Positions 1-6,808 of a stretch of 9,560 bases of DNA are shown piece by piece. The stretch covers positions 1 to 9,560 of the forward strand of contig JBHGBB010000158.1 in assembly GCA_041946755.1 (NCBI GenBank), written 5' to 3'. The translations under genes were made by a program, and so were the position numbers. How positions within the stretch are numbered: position 1 is the first letter of the stretch; each line of letters starts with the position of its first letter. A model generated the notes under the pieces. That model did not search any database and was not told the origin of the DNA. It saw only the letters and a list, made by a program, of their open reading frames with translations. The DNA comes from JBHGBB01 sp041946755. GTDB lineage: Bacteria > UBP4 > UBA4092 > JAOAEQ01.

Positions 1-207
1 CAAATTCGAAATTCGAATATCGAATATCGAAACAAACTTAAAAGAGAATAATACCTAATTCTTAAATTTTAATATTTCAAATTATTTTGATTCTTTATTT
101 GAAATTTGGGTATTAGATATTGTTTAGTCCGCCTTAGGCGGATTAGATATTAGTATTTCGGATTTTAGAGATTTGTTTCGGATTTCGGATTTCGATATTC
201 GGATTTG
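1..207. repeat. Imperfect long inverted repeat built of CGAA heptads
   Basis: The outer arms are 1-36 and 172-207. The reverse complement of the right arm matches the left at 27 of 36 positions by hand count, and every mismatch falls outside the CGAA blocks, which recur about every 7 bases. A second inner pair is ATTTCAAAT at 74-82 with ATTTGAAAT at 97-105. The arms are off-centre because the right side carries an extra palindrome (127-143). The right arm ends 9 bases before the permease ATG, so this element has apparently replaced any ordinary leader. No gene is visible in it. The left end may continue outside the window. Confidence 0.75.
113..151. repeat. 17-base GC-rich palindrome flanked by a 9-base direct repeat
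   Basis: GTCCGCCTTAGGCGGAT (127-143) has 7-bp arms TCCGCCT/AGGCGGA around a single central T. It is flanked by TTAGATATT at 113-121 and again at 143-151, the second copy sharing one base with the palindrome. The GC-rich core stands out in AT-rich surroundings and breaks the symmetry of the larger inverted repeat. The direct repeat could be a target-site duplication or just part of the low-complexity background. A near-identical palindrome lies at 1146-1162. Confidence 0.7.
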
Positions 208-216
208 CTTTTAACT

Positions 217-1056
217 ATGGTTTCGTATAAAGCCAAGAAAAGAATATATCGCTTTCTCCTCTATCTCGGGATGAGTGTATTCGGGATAGTAATGGTATTA
301 CCGTTCTATTTCATGATTATCACCTCATTTAAAAAGATCGAAGATGTTATTGCAATCCCGATCAGCTTATGGTTCAAGAAAGTACCGACGATTATGCCGT
401 ATAAAGAACTCTTAGTCGGGATGCCGTATCTGAACTTTATGTGGAATAGTGTTATTGTCTCCTGTAGTATAACTTTCGGCACCATGTTCTTCTGTTCGAT
501 TGCCGGGTATGCGTTTGCGAAACATCGGTTTCCCGGTAAAGAGAAAATCTTCATTTCGATGCTGGCTACCATGATGATTCCGGGCAGCGTTCTACTAGTA
601 CCGGGTTTCTTATTAATGCGGGATTTCGGCTGGTTGAATACCTATCTACCTCTCATTATCCCGGCATTATCCGGTACCTTCGGCGTATTCTTAGCCAAAC
701 AGTTTATCGAATCTATCCCCGACGATTTGATTGACGCTGCGAAAATCGATGGCTGTCCGGATTTCCTGATTTATACCTGGATCATCGTTCCATTATCGAA
801 AGCATTATTAGCGACCTTAGCGATTTTAACGTTTCTAGGGTCATGGAACAGTTTTATCGGCCCGTTAATATTTTTATTGGATGAAGAAAGATACACTTTA
901 CCGTTAGGTATCGCGCTATTACAAGGAAGGTATACCGGCGCGGAAAATATCCAGATGGCTGGCGCAGCGTTAGCGATTATCCCGGTCTTGATTATTTTCT
1001 TCTTCTTCCAGAAACAGATAGTCAAGAGTCTATCAACCTCTGGTTTAAAAGGATAG
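217..1056 (+). CDS. Sugar ABC transporter permease, MalG type
   Basis: Inner-membrane subunit of a carbohydrate ABC importer (binding-protein-dependent transport family 1). The 279-aa product has about six hydrophobic segments near residues 14-37, 76-98, 112-131, 141-161, 186-207 and 248-265. The cytoplasmic EAA loop at about 167-195 has D173-A-A, G179 and V191-P192, the signature that docks the ATPase. The C-terminus SGLKG resembles the xGxxKG tail common in MalG proteins. The length is typical. I chose ATG 217 over TTG 205 because the TTG lies inside the repeat arm and the product then starts with the usual short basic segment. No clear ribosome binding site is visible. A MalF partner and a binding protein would be expected upstream, outside the window. 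The family call is firm; the substrate is inferred from the downstream enzymes. Confidence 0.92.
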   Translation: MVSYKAKKRIYRFLLYLGMSVFGIVMVLPFYFMIITSFKKIEDVIAIPISLWFKKVPTIMPYKELLVGMPYLNFMWNSVIVSCSITFGTMFFCSIAGYAFAKHRFPGKEKIFISMLATMMIPGSVLLVPGFLLMRDFGWLNTYLPLIIPALSGTFGVFLAKQFIESIPDDLIDAAKIDGCPDFLIYTWIIVPLSKALLATLAILTFLGSWNSFIGPLIFLLDEERYTLPLGIALLQGRYTGAENIQMAGAALAIIPVLIIFFFFQKQIVKSLSTSGLKG

Positions 1057-1266
1057 TTTTATAATTTAAATACCAAGTTAAATGGTTAAATAGTTAAATA
1101 AGTTAAACAAAAACAAGGTTAGTAGTTAGGTCAGGGTTAGGGAGTGTCCGCCTAAGGCGGATAAGTAATTAGGTTAGGTGGTTAGTAATAGACCAACTAC
1201 TCAAGACTAACAACCAAACTTACTACTTTACCTTTACCCAACTACAAATCGTATTAAGAGTTATTT
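1057..1266. repeat. GTTA-rich spacer with imperfect inverted repeat; no gene
   Basis: This spacer is low-complexity: GTTAAA/GTTAG words on the left half and their complements (CCAACTAC, CTAACAACC) on the right. AGTAGTTAGGTC (1121-1132) pairs with GACCAACTACT (1191-1201) with one bulged A, and a GC-rich palindrome sits between them. The word ATTTAAATACCAAGT at 1064-1078 recurs inverted at 8160-8174. No coding potential, clear promoter or terminator is visible. Confidence 0.6.
1146..1162. repeat. Second copy of the 17-base palindrome
   Basis: GTCCGCCTAAGGCGGAT differs from the copy at 127-143 only in the central base (A instead of T), which is what reading the same palindrome from the other strand would give. 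It lies inside the loop of the inverted repeat with arms 1121-1132 and 1191-1201. Its surroundings are unrelated to those of the first copy, so the palindrome behaves as a unit of its own. Confidence 0.75.
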
Positions 1267-3414
1267 ATGAGTCGTAAAAACATCTATTTCGGTACCAGTG
1301 CCGGTGTGAACTGGATCCCGACTATGAAACAGAACGCGCGCGAAATAAATTTGCGGACGCTACGCGAACTGGCAGCGTTAGGGATAAAAGATTTCCAGTT
1401 AAACTTCTATTTCCAATGCTATTTAGATTTAGACCATTATGATGAATATCTAACCTTAGCGGATAAACTCGGAGTTAATATCCATTTCCTATTCCGGGAA
1501 GTAGAACCGGTACCGGAACTCGGTAATTTCTATCATGAAACGATCGGATTGATGTCTCCGGCAGAAATAGAAAGATATAGTGTAACTTTCGTTATGCCGC
1601 AGCATGGGATTATCCGGAACGGGAAGCTAAAAGGGGAAATGAATTGTAATGATATCTGGTTCACCAATCCGGTTGCCGGGAATATTAATTCCGCGAAATT
1701 ATATCTCTATCCAAGGCAAACGCTAAATCCATTCCCGGAAATGGTAGAGGTATCGGAGAAACTCGAATACTATCATCCACCGAACCCGCGCGGGGTAATT
1801 GAATATCAGGCGGTAGGATTGAATAAATATAATTCCTGGGCGTATACGATTCTATTCGAACTCAGAACCCCGCGATTATGGGTATCAGCACCGGTATGGG
1901 ATACCGAATATTTCGAAAAGATATATAAAGGCAGACATCTTAAAGTAGTCGCTGAGAAAGCGAAATTTAAGTCGCATCTGTCAGTAAAATCGTTTGCGAG
2001 TATTAACGAGCCGACATTCACCTGGAACGGCGGCGATGTGACCGATTCGCTGGATTTCAAAAAGCATTGGACTACCTTTTTATTAGAAACATTTAATAAT
2101 GATATCAGCCAATTAAATAAACGGTTCGGCAACAGATATCATCATTTTGATGAAGTCGGATATTATCCCCGGATAGTCTATTCCGGGGGAAATCATACAC
2201 ATTGGTCAGGCATCCCCGGGCATGGGTTGAATTCCGGGTATGAGCTGATTAAAACTCGGTTTAAACATTGGCTGATGATGCTCTCGTTCCAAAAGATGTA
2301 TGAAGGGATAAAATCGGTTTGCGGCGATTATCCGGTCATGGTGAAATTCAACTGGCTGAATATCGATGCAATGGCAAAACAAGGGTCTGGTGCATATCTC
2401 GCTGCCGGATCGCCTTGGTTAGATATTATCGGCTGGGATATGTATCCGTTATCGCTGGGGATATCCCGATTACCGGCATTATGCGGGCCGCAAGAAGTTG
2501 AGACGAAAGGATATAAACCAAGCGATTATATACCGACGATGACCAGCACCGCCGCATCAGTAGCATTATTAAGTAAAGCGTATAATAAACCCGCATGGGT
2601 AGCGGAAACCTCATGCGGTTGGCGACAGAAAGATGAACAGATTATCGCTAAGGTTACGGCAGCTAGTTTCCCGAAAATATTAGAGATGGGTATCGACCAA
2701 ATCCATTATTGGGCTGTCGGTCCTTATGGCCGACCGACCGGAGTTGCACCGTATAAAATGCAGGAAAAGAAGATTGCTGACCGGATTCGGCCGATAGGAA
2801 AAGTGCTGGGACAGATTACTCAAGCGTATCGCAGGAAAAAGAGAATCGATATCCCGCAGTTTGATATTATGCTCGCATATCCGGAAGATAATGTTTTCCT
2901 ATATAACGCTACCGATGATGGGCAATCGTGGGTAACCTGCAGAACGATTTGTGAACGATGCCATAATGCAGGGATAGTAGCGGTAGATGAAATGCTGGTT
3001 CCGGCATTATTACCTCATGTAAACTCCTTGATGTTTTATGATGGCTACTATCTCAGTTCGCAGGATAAAGAGCTGATTGAAACGTATGAGAAACCGATTT
3101 TAGTTCTCGGTCATGCGTTTCCAACCAACTCGGTTTTTGGAATTAATTATGAGATGAAACCGGGTAAAGAGACTGACCCTTATTGGTATTCGAAAACTCA
3201 GAATGTTATGTTACCTAATGGGAAGAAACTGAGCACCACCGGATTTGGGTTAATCCAACCGCCGGAAGGTGCAATAAGTTATTGTATCTGCCGGGTTGGG
3301 AATAAAGAGTATTATCCGTTTTTCAGTATCGGCAATCGATTGATTTTCGGATTTAAACTCGATAATCCGATGGAATATATACAGGTTATTAAATGGTGGC
3401 TGGAAAATAATTAA
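1267..3414 (+). CDS. GH42-like clan GH-A glycoside hydrolase, cytoplasmic
   Basis: 715 aa, no signal peptide or membrane segment. Expected to cleave an imported oligosaccharide by the retaining mechanism. The likely acid/base is E248 in a SINEPTF stretch (Asn-Glu-Pro, typical after strand beta-4 of clan GH-A), and the likely nucleophile is E447 in WVAETSCG. GH42-like landmarks include ISQLNKRFG after the acid/base, and W390-D-M-Y-P, which resembles the WDNYP stretch of GH42 beta-galactosidases. Residues from about 535 on look like the GH42 trimerisation (amidotransferase-like) domain. About residues 100-225, before the acid/base, look like an insertion rich in short beta segments. A weak AAGAG lies upstream of the ATG. 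The clan is fairly sure. GH42 versus a neighbouring family, and the sugar, are not: adjacency to two GH130 genes suggests a beta-mannoside or mixed oligosaccharide rather than lactose. Confidence 0.72.
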   Translation: MSRKNIYFGTSAGVNWIPTMKQNAREINLRTLRELAALGIKDFQLNFYFQCYLDLDHYDEYLTLADKLGVNIHFLFREVEPVPELGNFYHETIGLMSPAEIERYSVTFVMPQHGIIRNGKLKGEMNCNDIWFTNPVAGNINSAKLYLYPRQTLNPFPEMVEVSEKLEYYHPPNPRGVIEYQAVGLNKYNSWAYTILFELRTPRLWVSAPVWDTEYFEKIYKGRHLKVVAEKAKFKSHLSVKSFASINEPTFTWNGGDVTDSLDFKKHWTTFLLETFNNDISQLNKRFGNRYHHFDEVGYYPRIVYSGGNHTHWSGIPGHGLNSGYELIKTRFKHWLMMLSFQKMYEGIKSVCGDYPVMVKFNWLNIDAMAKQGSGAYLAAGSPWLDIIGWDMYPLSLGISRLPALCGPQEVETKGYKPSDYIPTMTSTAASVALLSKAYNKPAWVAETSCGWRQKDEQIIAKVTAASFPKILEMGIDQIHYWAVGPYGRPTGVAPYKMQEKKIADRIRPIGKVLGQITQAYRRKKRIDIPQFDIMLAYPEDNVFLYNATDDGQSWVTCRTICERCHNAGIVAVDEMLVPALLPHVNSLMFYDGYYLSSQDKELIETYEKPILVLGHAFPTNSVFGINYEMKPGKETDPYWYSKTQNVMLPNGKKLSTTGFGLIQPPEGAISYCICRVGNKEYYPFFSIGNRLIFGFKLDNPMEYIQVIKWWLENN

Positions 3415-3417
3415 TTA

Positions 3418-3518
3418 ACCACAGAGCGCTCAGAGAAAAACTGAGAAAAAATGCAATTTAAAATGCTAATTGCTAAATGCTAAATTTAAAATGAGTTGTT
3501 CTCAGTGCACTCTGTGAT
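3418..3518. repeat. Leader inverted repeat, copy A (ACCACAGAG...CTCTGTGAT)
   Basis: The terminal arms 3418-3437 and 3499-3518 pair at 16 of 20 positions by hand. The interior is made of AATTTAAAATG and TGCTAA words. The 3' arm ends five bases before the GGAGGT ribosome binding site of the first GH130 gene. A related copy precedes the second GH130 gene at 4485-4600. It may be a mobile-type repeat, a leader hairpin, or both; the sequence does not decide. Confidence 0.75.
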
Positions 3519-3523
3519 ATATA

Positions 3524-3529
3524 GGAGGT
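3524..3529 (+). promoter_or_regulatory. Strong ribosome binding site of first GH130 gene
   Basis: GGAGGT with a 7-base spacer to ATG 3537. The same sequence and spacing occur at the second GH130 gene, within a shared TATATAGGAGGTA stretch. It fixes the start codon. It contrasts with the permease and the GH42-like gene, which have no strong site. Confidence 0.85.
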
Positions 3530-3536
3530 AAAATTT

Positions 3537-4469
3537 ATGCTATACCCAAAGAAAGAGATTGTTAAACGATACTCGAAGAATCCGATTATTACGGCAGCGG
3601 ATTTACCGTTCGCCTGTTCCGGGATCTATAATTCCGGGGTGACGAAGTTTAACGGGAAATATCTGATGTTATGCCGAATCGAAAGTATCGATATATCGAA
3701 TTATTTTGTAGTCGCGTTGAGTGACGATGGTTATAAATTTAAGGTTAATGATAAACCGATATCATTACCGGACGACCCGGAGTTTAAAGAGTATACCGCT
3801 GAAATGATATATGACCCGCGAATAACTTTGTTAGAAGGGAAATATTATATCTGTTTCGCATGCCATAGTTCGCATGGGGTACGAATCGGGATGTTAAAAA
3901 CCGTCGATTTCGATAAATTCGACTGGTGCGGATTTATTTCCGAACCGGATAACCGGAATGCAGCGCTGTTTCCGGAGAGAATCAATGGGCTTTATGCTCG
4001 GCTGGATCGGCCGATAGTCCCGAACGATTATGGGGATATGTGGATTTCATATTCACCCGACCTGAAATTCTGGGGTGCAGCGAAATGCGTTACCCGGCAT
4101 GGGAAACATGGTACCTGGCATTGGCTGAAAATCGGGGCGGGGGCGGTACCGATAAAAACCAAACAAGGTTGGCTGGAAATCTGGCATGGGGTACATATCC
4201 TCGCTAGATATCAATATGTATATCATCTGGGAGTGATGCTTCTGGATTTAAACGATCCGAGTAAGGTTATTGCCCGCGCTAATGCGCCGATATTATCGCC
4301 GACTGAAATCTATGAACGAGTAGGGTTAACTTCGAACGTGGTCTTCACCAGCGGCGCGATTGCTGAAGATGATGGAGAAGTGAAAATATATTACGGTGGC
4401 GCGGATACGGTTCAATGCATAGCGACCGCGAAACTAGACGATTTAATCGATGCTTGTTTTAATCGCTGA
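3537..4469 (+). CDS. GH130 family beta-mannoside phosphorylase or glycosidase, copy 1
   Basis: 310 aa, no signal peptide, so cytoplasmic. GH130 is a five-bladed beta-propeller family. Most characterised members phosphorolyse beta-mannosides (mannosyl-glucose, manno-oligosaccharides, mannosyl-GlcNAc) to mannose 1-phosphate. The YDPR stretch at 92-95 carries the candidate catalytic acid D93. LFPER (144-148), RLDRP (155-159), PIKT with K207 and WHGV with H217 match the regions that hold the phosphate-binding Arg, Lys and His residues in family phosphorylases, which favours phosphorolysis over hydrolysis. SYSPDL and YYGGADT are further family landmarks. It is paralogous to the next gene: 120 of the first 180 residues are identical, without gaps, by hand count. 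Family is sure; reaction is probable; substrate is inferred. Confidence 0.9.
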   Translation: MLYPKKEIVKRYSKNPIITAADLPFACSGIYNSGVTKFNGKYLMLCRIESIDISNYFVVALSDDGYKFKVNDKPISLPDDPEFKEYTAEMIYDPRITLLEGKYYICFACHSSHGVRIGMLKTVDFDKFDWCGFISEPDNRNAALFPERINGLYARLDRPIVPNDYGDMWISYSPDLKFWGAAKCVTRHGKHGTWHWLKIGAGAVPIKTKQGWLEIWHGVHILARYQYVYHLGVMLLDLNDPSKVIARANAPILSPTEIYERVGLTSNVVFTSGAIAEDDGEVKIYYGGADTVQCIATAKLDDLIDACFNR

Positions 4470-4484
4470 AATAGCTTAGAATTA

Positions 4485-4600
4485 ACCACAGAGAACTCAG
4501 AGATAAACCGAGTAAACATTCAATTTAAAATGCTAAATGTTTACCCCGAAGAAATTCGGGGCTAAATTTAAAATGAGTGATTCCTAGTGTACTCTGTGGT
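4485..4600. repeat. Leader inverted repeat, copy B (ACCACAGAG...CTCTGTGGT)
   Basis: The arms 4485-4504 and 4581-4600 pair perfectly over the outer nine bases and patchily further in. The order of words (TTAACCACAGAG, CAATTTAAAATGCTAA, CTAAATTTAAAATGAG, CTCTGTG, TATATAGGAGGTA) is the same as in copy A. Copy B differs mainly by a GC-rich hairpin placed in its middle (4544-4561). It fills the gap between the two GH130 genes. Confidence 0.75.
4544..4561. repeat. Nested perfect hairpin with GAAA loop
   Basis: CCCCGAAGAAATTCGGGG forms a perfect 7-bp stem closed by a GAAA tetraloop. It is present in leader copy B and absent from leader copy A, with recognisable shared sequence on both sides, so it looks like an insertion into the older repeat. 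There is no following T run, so an intrinsic terminator is unlikely. Confidence 0.75.
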
Positions 4601-4605
4601 ATATA

Positions 4606-4611
4606 GGAGGT
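4606..4611 (+). promoter_or_regulatory. Strong ribosome binding site of second GH130 gene
   Basis: GGAGGT with a 7-base spacer to ATG 4619, identical in sequence and spacing to the site before the first GH130 gene. It fixes the start. Confidence 0.85.
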
Positions 4612-4618
4612 AGAGCCT

Positions 4619-5542
4619 ATGTTAGTTCCAAAAAAACAGATTGTTAAACGGTATGAACATAATCCGATTATTACTGCTGACGATATGCCGTTCGATTGCG
4701 CCGGAGTATATAATTCCGGGGCGACTCGGTTCAAAGACCAATATCTGATGATGTTGCGGGTCGAAAGTATCGATATCACCGATTATTTCTGGGTAGCGAC
4801 TAGTGACGATGGATATAAATTCAAGGTCTGGGATGAACCGGTACCGATGCCAGACGATGCAGAGTTCCAGGAGTATGCCGGTGGCATGATCTACGACCCG
4901 CGCGTGGTGGAGTTGGAAGGCACCTATTATTTAACGTTCGCCTGCCATAGCGGGCATGGGGTGCGGATTGGATTGATGAGCACAAAAGATTTTAAGCAAT
5001 ATCAGTGGTTAGGCTGTATTTCCGAAACCGATAACCGGAACTGTGCGCTATTCCCGGAACGGGTTAAAGGCAGTTATCTCCGACTCGACCGGCCGATAAC
5101 TCCGGGCGACCATGGCGATATCTGGATTTCGTATTCGCCGGATTTAATTCATTGGGGAAGATCGAAATGTATCGCGAAAACCGGTGGCGGCTGGTCTTGG
5201 AAAAAGATCGGAGCGGGCGCACCGCCGATAAAAACCAAACAAGGCTGGCTAGAAATATTCCATGGAGTCCATGTTATGGCGAGCGGATATGTCTACCATA
5301 TCGGGGTAATGCTGCTGGATTTAGATGATCCCAGTAAGGTTATCGCCCGGGGGAAAGCGCCGATACTCTCTCCGAAACTGCACTATGAACGGGTTGGATT
5401 AACTATGAACGTAGTATTTACCAGTGGCGCGATCCCGGAGCCGGACGGAACAGTAAAAATATATTATGGCGGCGCGGATACCGTTCAATGTATCGCTACC
5501 GCCAAACTCGATGATTTGATTGATGCCTGCTATAACCGGTAA
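4619..5542 (+). CDS. GH130 family beta-mannoside phosphorylase or glycosidase, copy 2
   Basis: 307 aa, cytoplasmic. It carries the same landmarks as copy 1: D93 in YDPR, LFPER (144-148), RLDRP (155-159), PIKT with K205, FHGV with H215, and YYGGADT near the end. Relative to copy 1 it lacks two residues near 190 and one near 222; otherwise the frames align throughout. The C-terminal stretch from VVFTSGAI to the end is nearly the same in both. Retention of all catalytic and phosphate-contact positions argues that both copies are active. In known pairs such as the two Ruminococcus albus GH130 enzymes, one acts on mannosyl-glucose and one on longer manno-oligosaccharides; a similar division here is inference. 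The gene ends in a hairpin shared with the convergent gene. Confidence 0.9.
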   Translation: MLVPKKQIVKRYEHNPIITADDMPFDCAGVYNSGATRFKDQYLMMLRVESIDITDYFWVATSDDGYKFKVWDEPVPMPDDAEFQEYAGGMIYDPRVVELEGTYYLTFACHSGHGVRIGLMSTKDFKQYQWLGCISETDNRNCALFPERVKGSYLRLDRPITPGDHGDIWISYSPDLIHWGRSKCIAKTGGGWSWKKIGAGAPPIKTKQGWLEIFHGVHVMASGYVYHIGVMLLDLDDPSKVIARGKAPILSPKLHYERVGLTMNVVFTSGAIPEPDGTVKIYYGGADTVQCIATAKLDDLIDACYNR

Positions 5543-5553
5543 TCCGGTTATAG
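5530..5553. terminator. Perfect 10-bp hairpin between convergent genes
   Basis: CTATAACCGG (5530-5539) pairs perfectly with CCGGTTATAG (5544-5553) around a TAAT loop. The loop contains the TAA stop of the second GH130 gene, and the right arm ends at the base before the stop of the serine hydrolase on the other strand. Its position suits a two-way transcription barrier, but neither side has a good T run, so its efficiency as an intrinsic terminator is doubtful. Confidence 0.5.
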
Positions 5554-6726
5554 CTATGGTTTAATAATCGATTTCGCTACCACATCAGCTACCGCAGCGC
5601 GCAAATCAGTAACGTCTCCTCCTTTAGGATGATTACGATTACAGAGTAGAATAACAAACGTTTGCGATGCCGGGTCTATCCAAACCGAAGTCCCGGTCCA
5701 TCCAGTATGACCATACCCTTCTTTCGGGAAAATATGGCCGCGTTGACTGGAATATTTTGAGCCGATATCCCATCCAAACCCGCGGGCTTGGTCGGTTATA
5801 GGAGACTGATTAGTAGTCATCAGCTTAATCGTTTCCGGTTTAAATATCCTGATCCCCTTATATTCCCCGTTATTCAAGAACATCTGGCAGAATATCGCCA
5901 TATCATCGGCAGTAGAAAACAATCCCGCATGACCGGCAACTCCACCCATTTCCCAGGCGGTCGGATCATGTACCTGCCCTTGTAATAATTTCCCATGCCG
6001 GAATTCGGTCGGTGCACATCGGCTCCATTTACTTTTCGGGGGCAGATATCCGGTATCTTTCATGCCTAACGGTTTGAAGATTTTCTTGGTAACATATACA
6101 TTTTCCGGTTTACCGGAAACCCGGCTGATGATTTCCCCTAACGTCATATACCCTAAATCCGAATATACGAATCTCGTTCCGGTAGTATACCGGCAATGCA
6201 TTTCCGCCAGGTTTTTTATTATCCCTTTATATCCCATGTTCTTCTCATAATAATCCCCGTCTGGTATTAGTCCGGAAGTATGGGTTAAGAGGTCGGCCAG
6301 GGTAATATTCTCTTTACCGTTCTGGGCAAACTCCGGGAAATACTTCGCCGCTTTTTCATGGACATCGAGTTTACCTTCTTCTACCAATTTCATGATCCCG
6401 CAGCCGGTAGCGGTCGGTTTGGTTAATGACGCCATATCGAATATGGTATCTACCGTCATCTTTTCGACTCGCGGGGTTACCATCCGATTCCCATATGCTT
6501 TTTTATAAACGATTTTCCCTTGATGCCCGACCAGAAGCACCGCGCCCGGGGTATTCTTATCAGCTATGCCAGCATTAATAACGCTATCTACCGATGCGAG
6601 TATCGAAGCCGACATTCCGACTTTATCCGGCGAGGTTGTTGGTAAATAGGCGCTGGTTGCGATAGTAGCGCTAAAGAATATGGTTACTAGGGCTACTATG
6701 AAAACAAACGATTTATTTCTTTTCAT
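5554..6726 (-). CDS. Exported beta-lactamase-family serine hydrolase, copy 1
   Basis: 390 aa from ATG 6726, class C beta-lactamase/penicillin-binding fold (Beta-lactamase family, PF00144 type). The nucleophile motif S100-L-T-K103, the Y188-S-D motif and H340-T-G (in place of KTG) are all in order. LLTHTSGL at 145-152 is a common family landmark. The N-terminus has a Sec signal: basic MKRNK, a hydrophobic core, and a probable cut after ATSA near residue 26, so it is periplasmic or secreted. I prefer 6726 to the in-frame ATG at 6804 because AAAGGA lies 9 bases upstream, the signal starts there, and residue numbering then matches the paralogue exactly. Members include esterases, D-amino peptidases and peptidoglycan enzymes; the substrate cannot be read here. 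It probably shares a transcript with the paralogue upstream. Confidence 0.88.
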   Translation of the reverse strand: MKRNKSFVFIVALVTIFFSATIATSAYLPTTSPDKVGMSASILASVDSVINAGIADKNTPGAVLLVGHQGKIVYKKAYGNRMVTPRVEKMTVDTIFDMASLTKPTATGCGIMKLVEEGKLDVHEKAAKYFPEFAQNGKENITLADLLTHTSGLIPDGDYYEKNMGYKGIIKNLAEMHCRYTTGTRFVYSDLGYMTLGEIISRVSGKPENVYVTKKIFKPLGMKDTGYLPPKSKWSRCAPTEFRHGKLLQGQVHDPTAWEMGGVAGHAGLFSTADDMAIFCQMFLNNGEYKGIRIFKPETIKLMTTNQSPITDQARGFGWDIGSKYSSQRGHIFPKEGYGHTGWTGTSVWIDPASQTFVILLCNRNHPKGGDVTDLRAAVADVVAKSIIKP

Positions 6727-6735
6727 GGAAATATT

Positions 6736-6741
6736 TCCTTT
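6736..6741 (-). promoter_or_regulatory. Ribosome binding site deciding the start of serine hydrolase copy 1
   Basis: On the minus strand AAAGGA lies 9 bases before ATG 6726. No comparable site precedes the alternative in-frame ATG at 6804, which sits 4 bases after the stop of the upstream gene. This supports the shorter, signal-peptide-first product. Confidence 0.6.
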
Positions 6742-6808
6742 CGGTAACTGAAATAGTTTAGCGTGAACGATTGGAGGTAAGAGAAATATCTTTATTCTCC
6801 GCATACTC

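Noticed and set aside
1..207. CRISPR-like array suggested by regularly spaced CGAA blocks
   Set aside because: The period is about 7 bases and the arms are inverted, not direct repeats with unique spacers.
205..216. TTG start at 205 for the permease
   Set aside because: The TTG lies within the right arm of the inverted repeat and adds only four residues; ATG 217 gives a normal MalG-like N-terminus.
1222..1266. Promoter directly upstream of the GH42-like gene (TATTAA near 1252)
   Set aside because: No -35 partner at 16-18 bases with more than weak agreement; the spacer is low-complexity and such matches are expected by chance.
1806..2132. Minus-strand open frame of 108 aa
   Set aside because: Antisense to the GH42-like gene around its catalytic region, with no ribosome binding site or recognisable motif.
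4544..4561. Intrinsic terminator between the two GH130 genes
   Set aside because: The stem is strong but no T run follows on either strand, and the hairpin lies within a repeat leader followed by a strong ribosome binding site.
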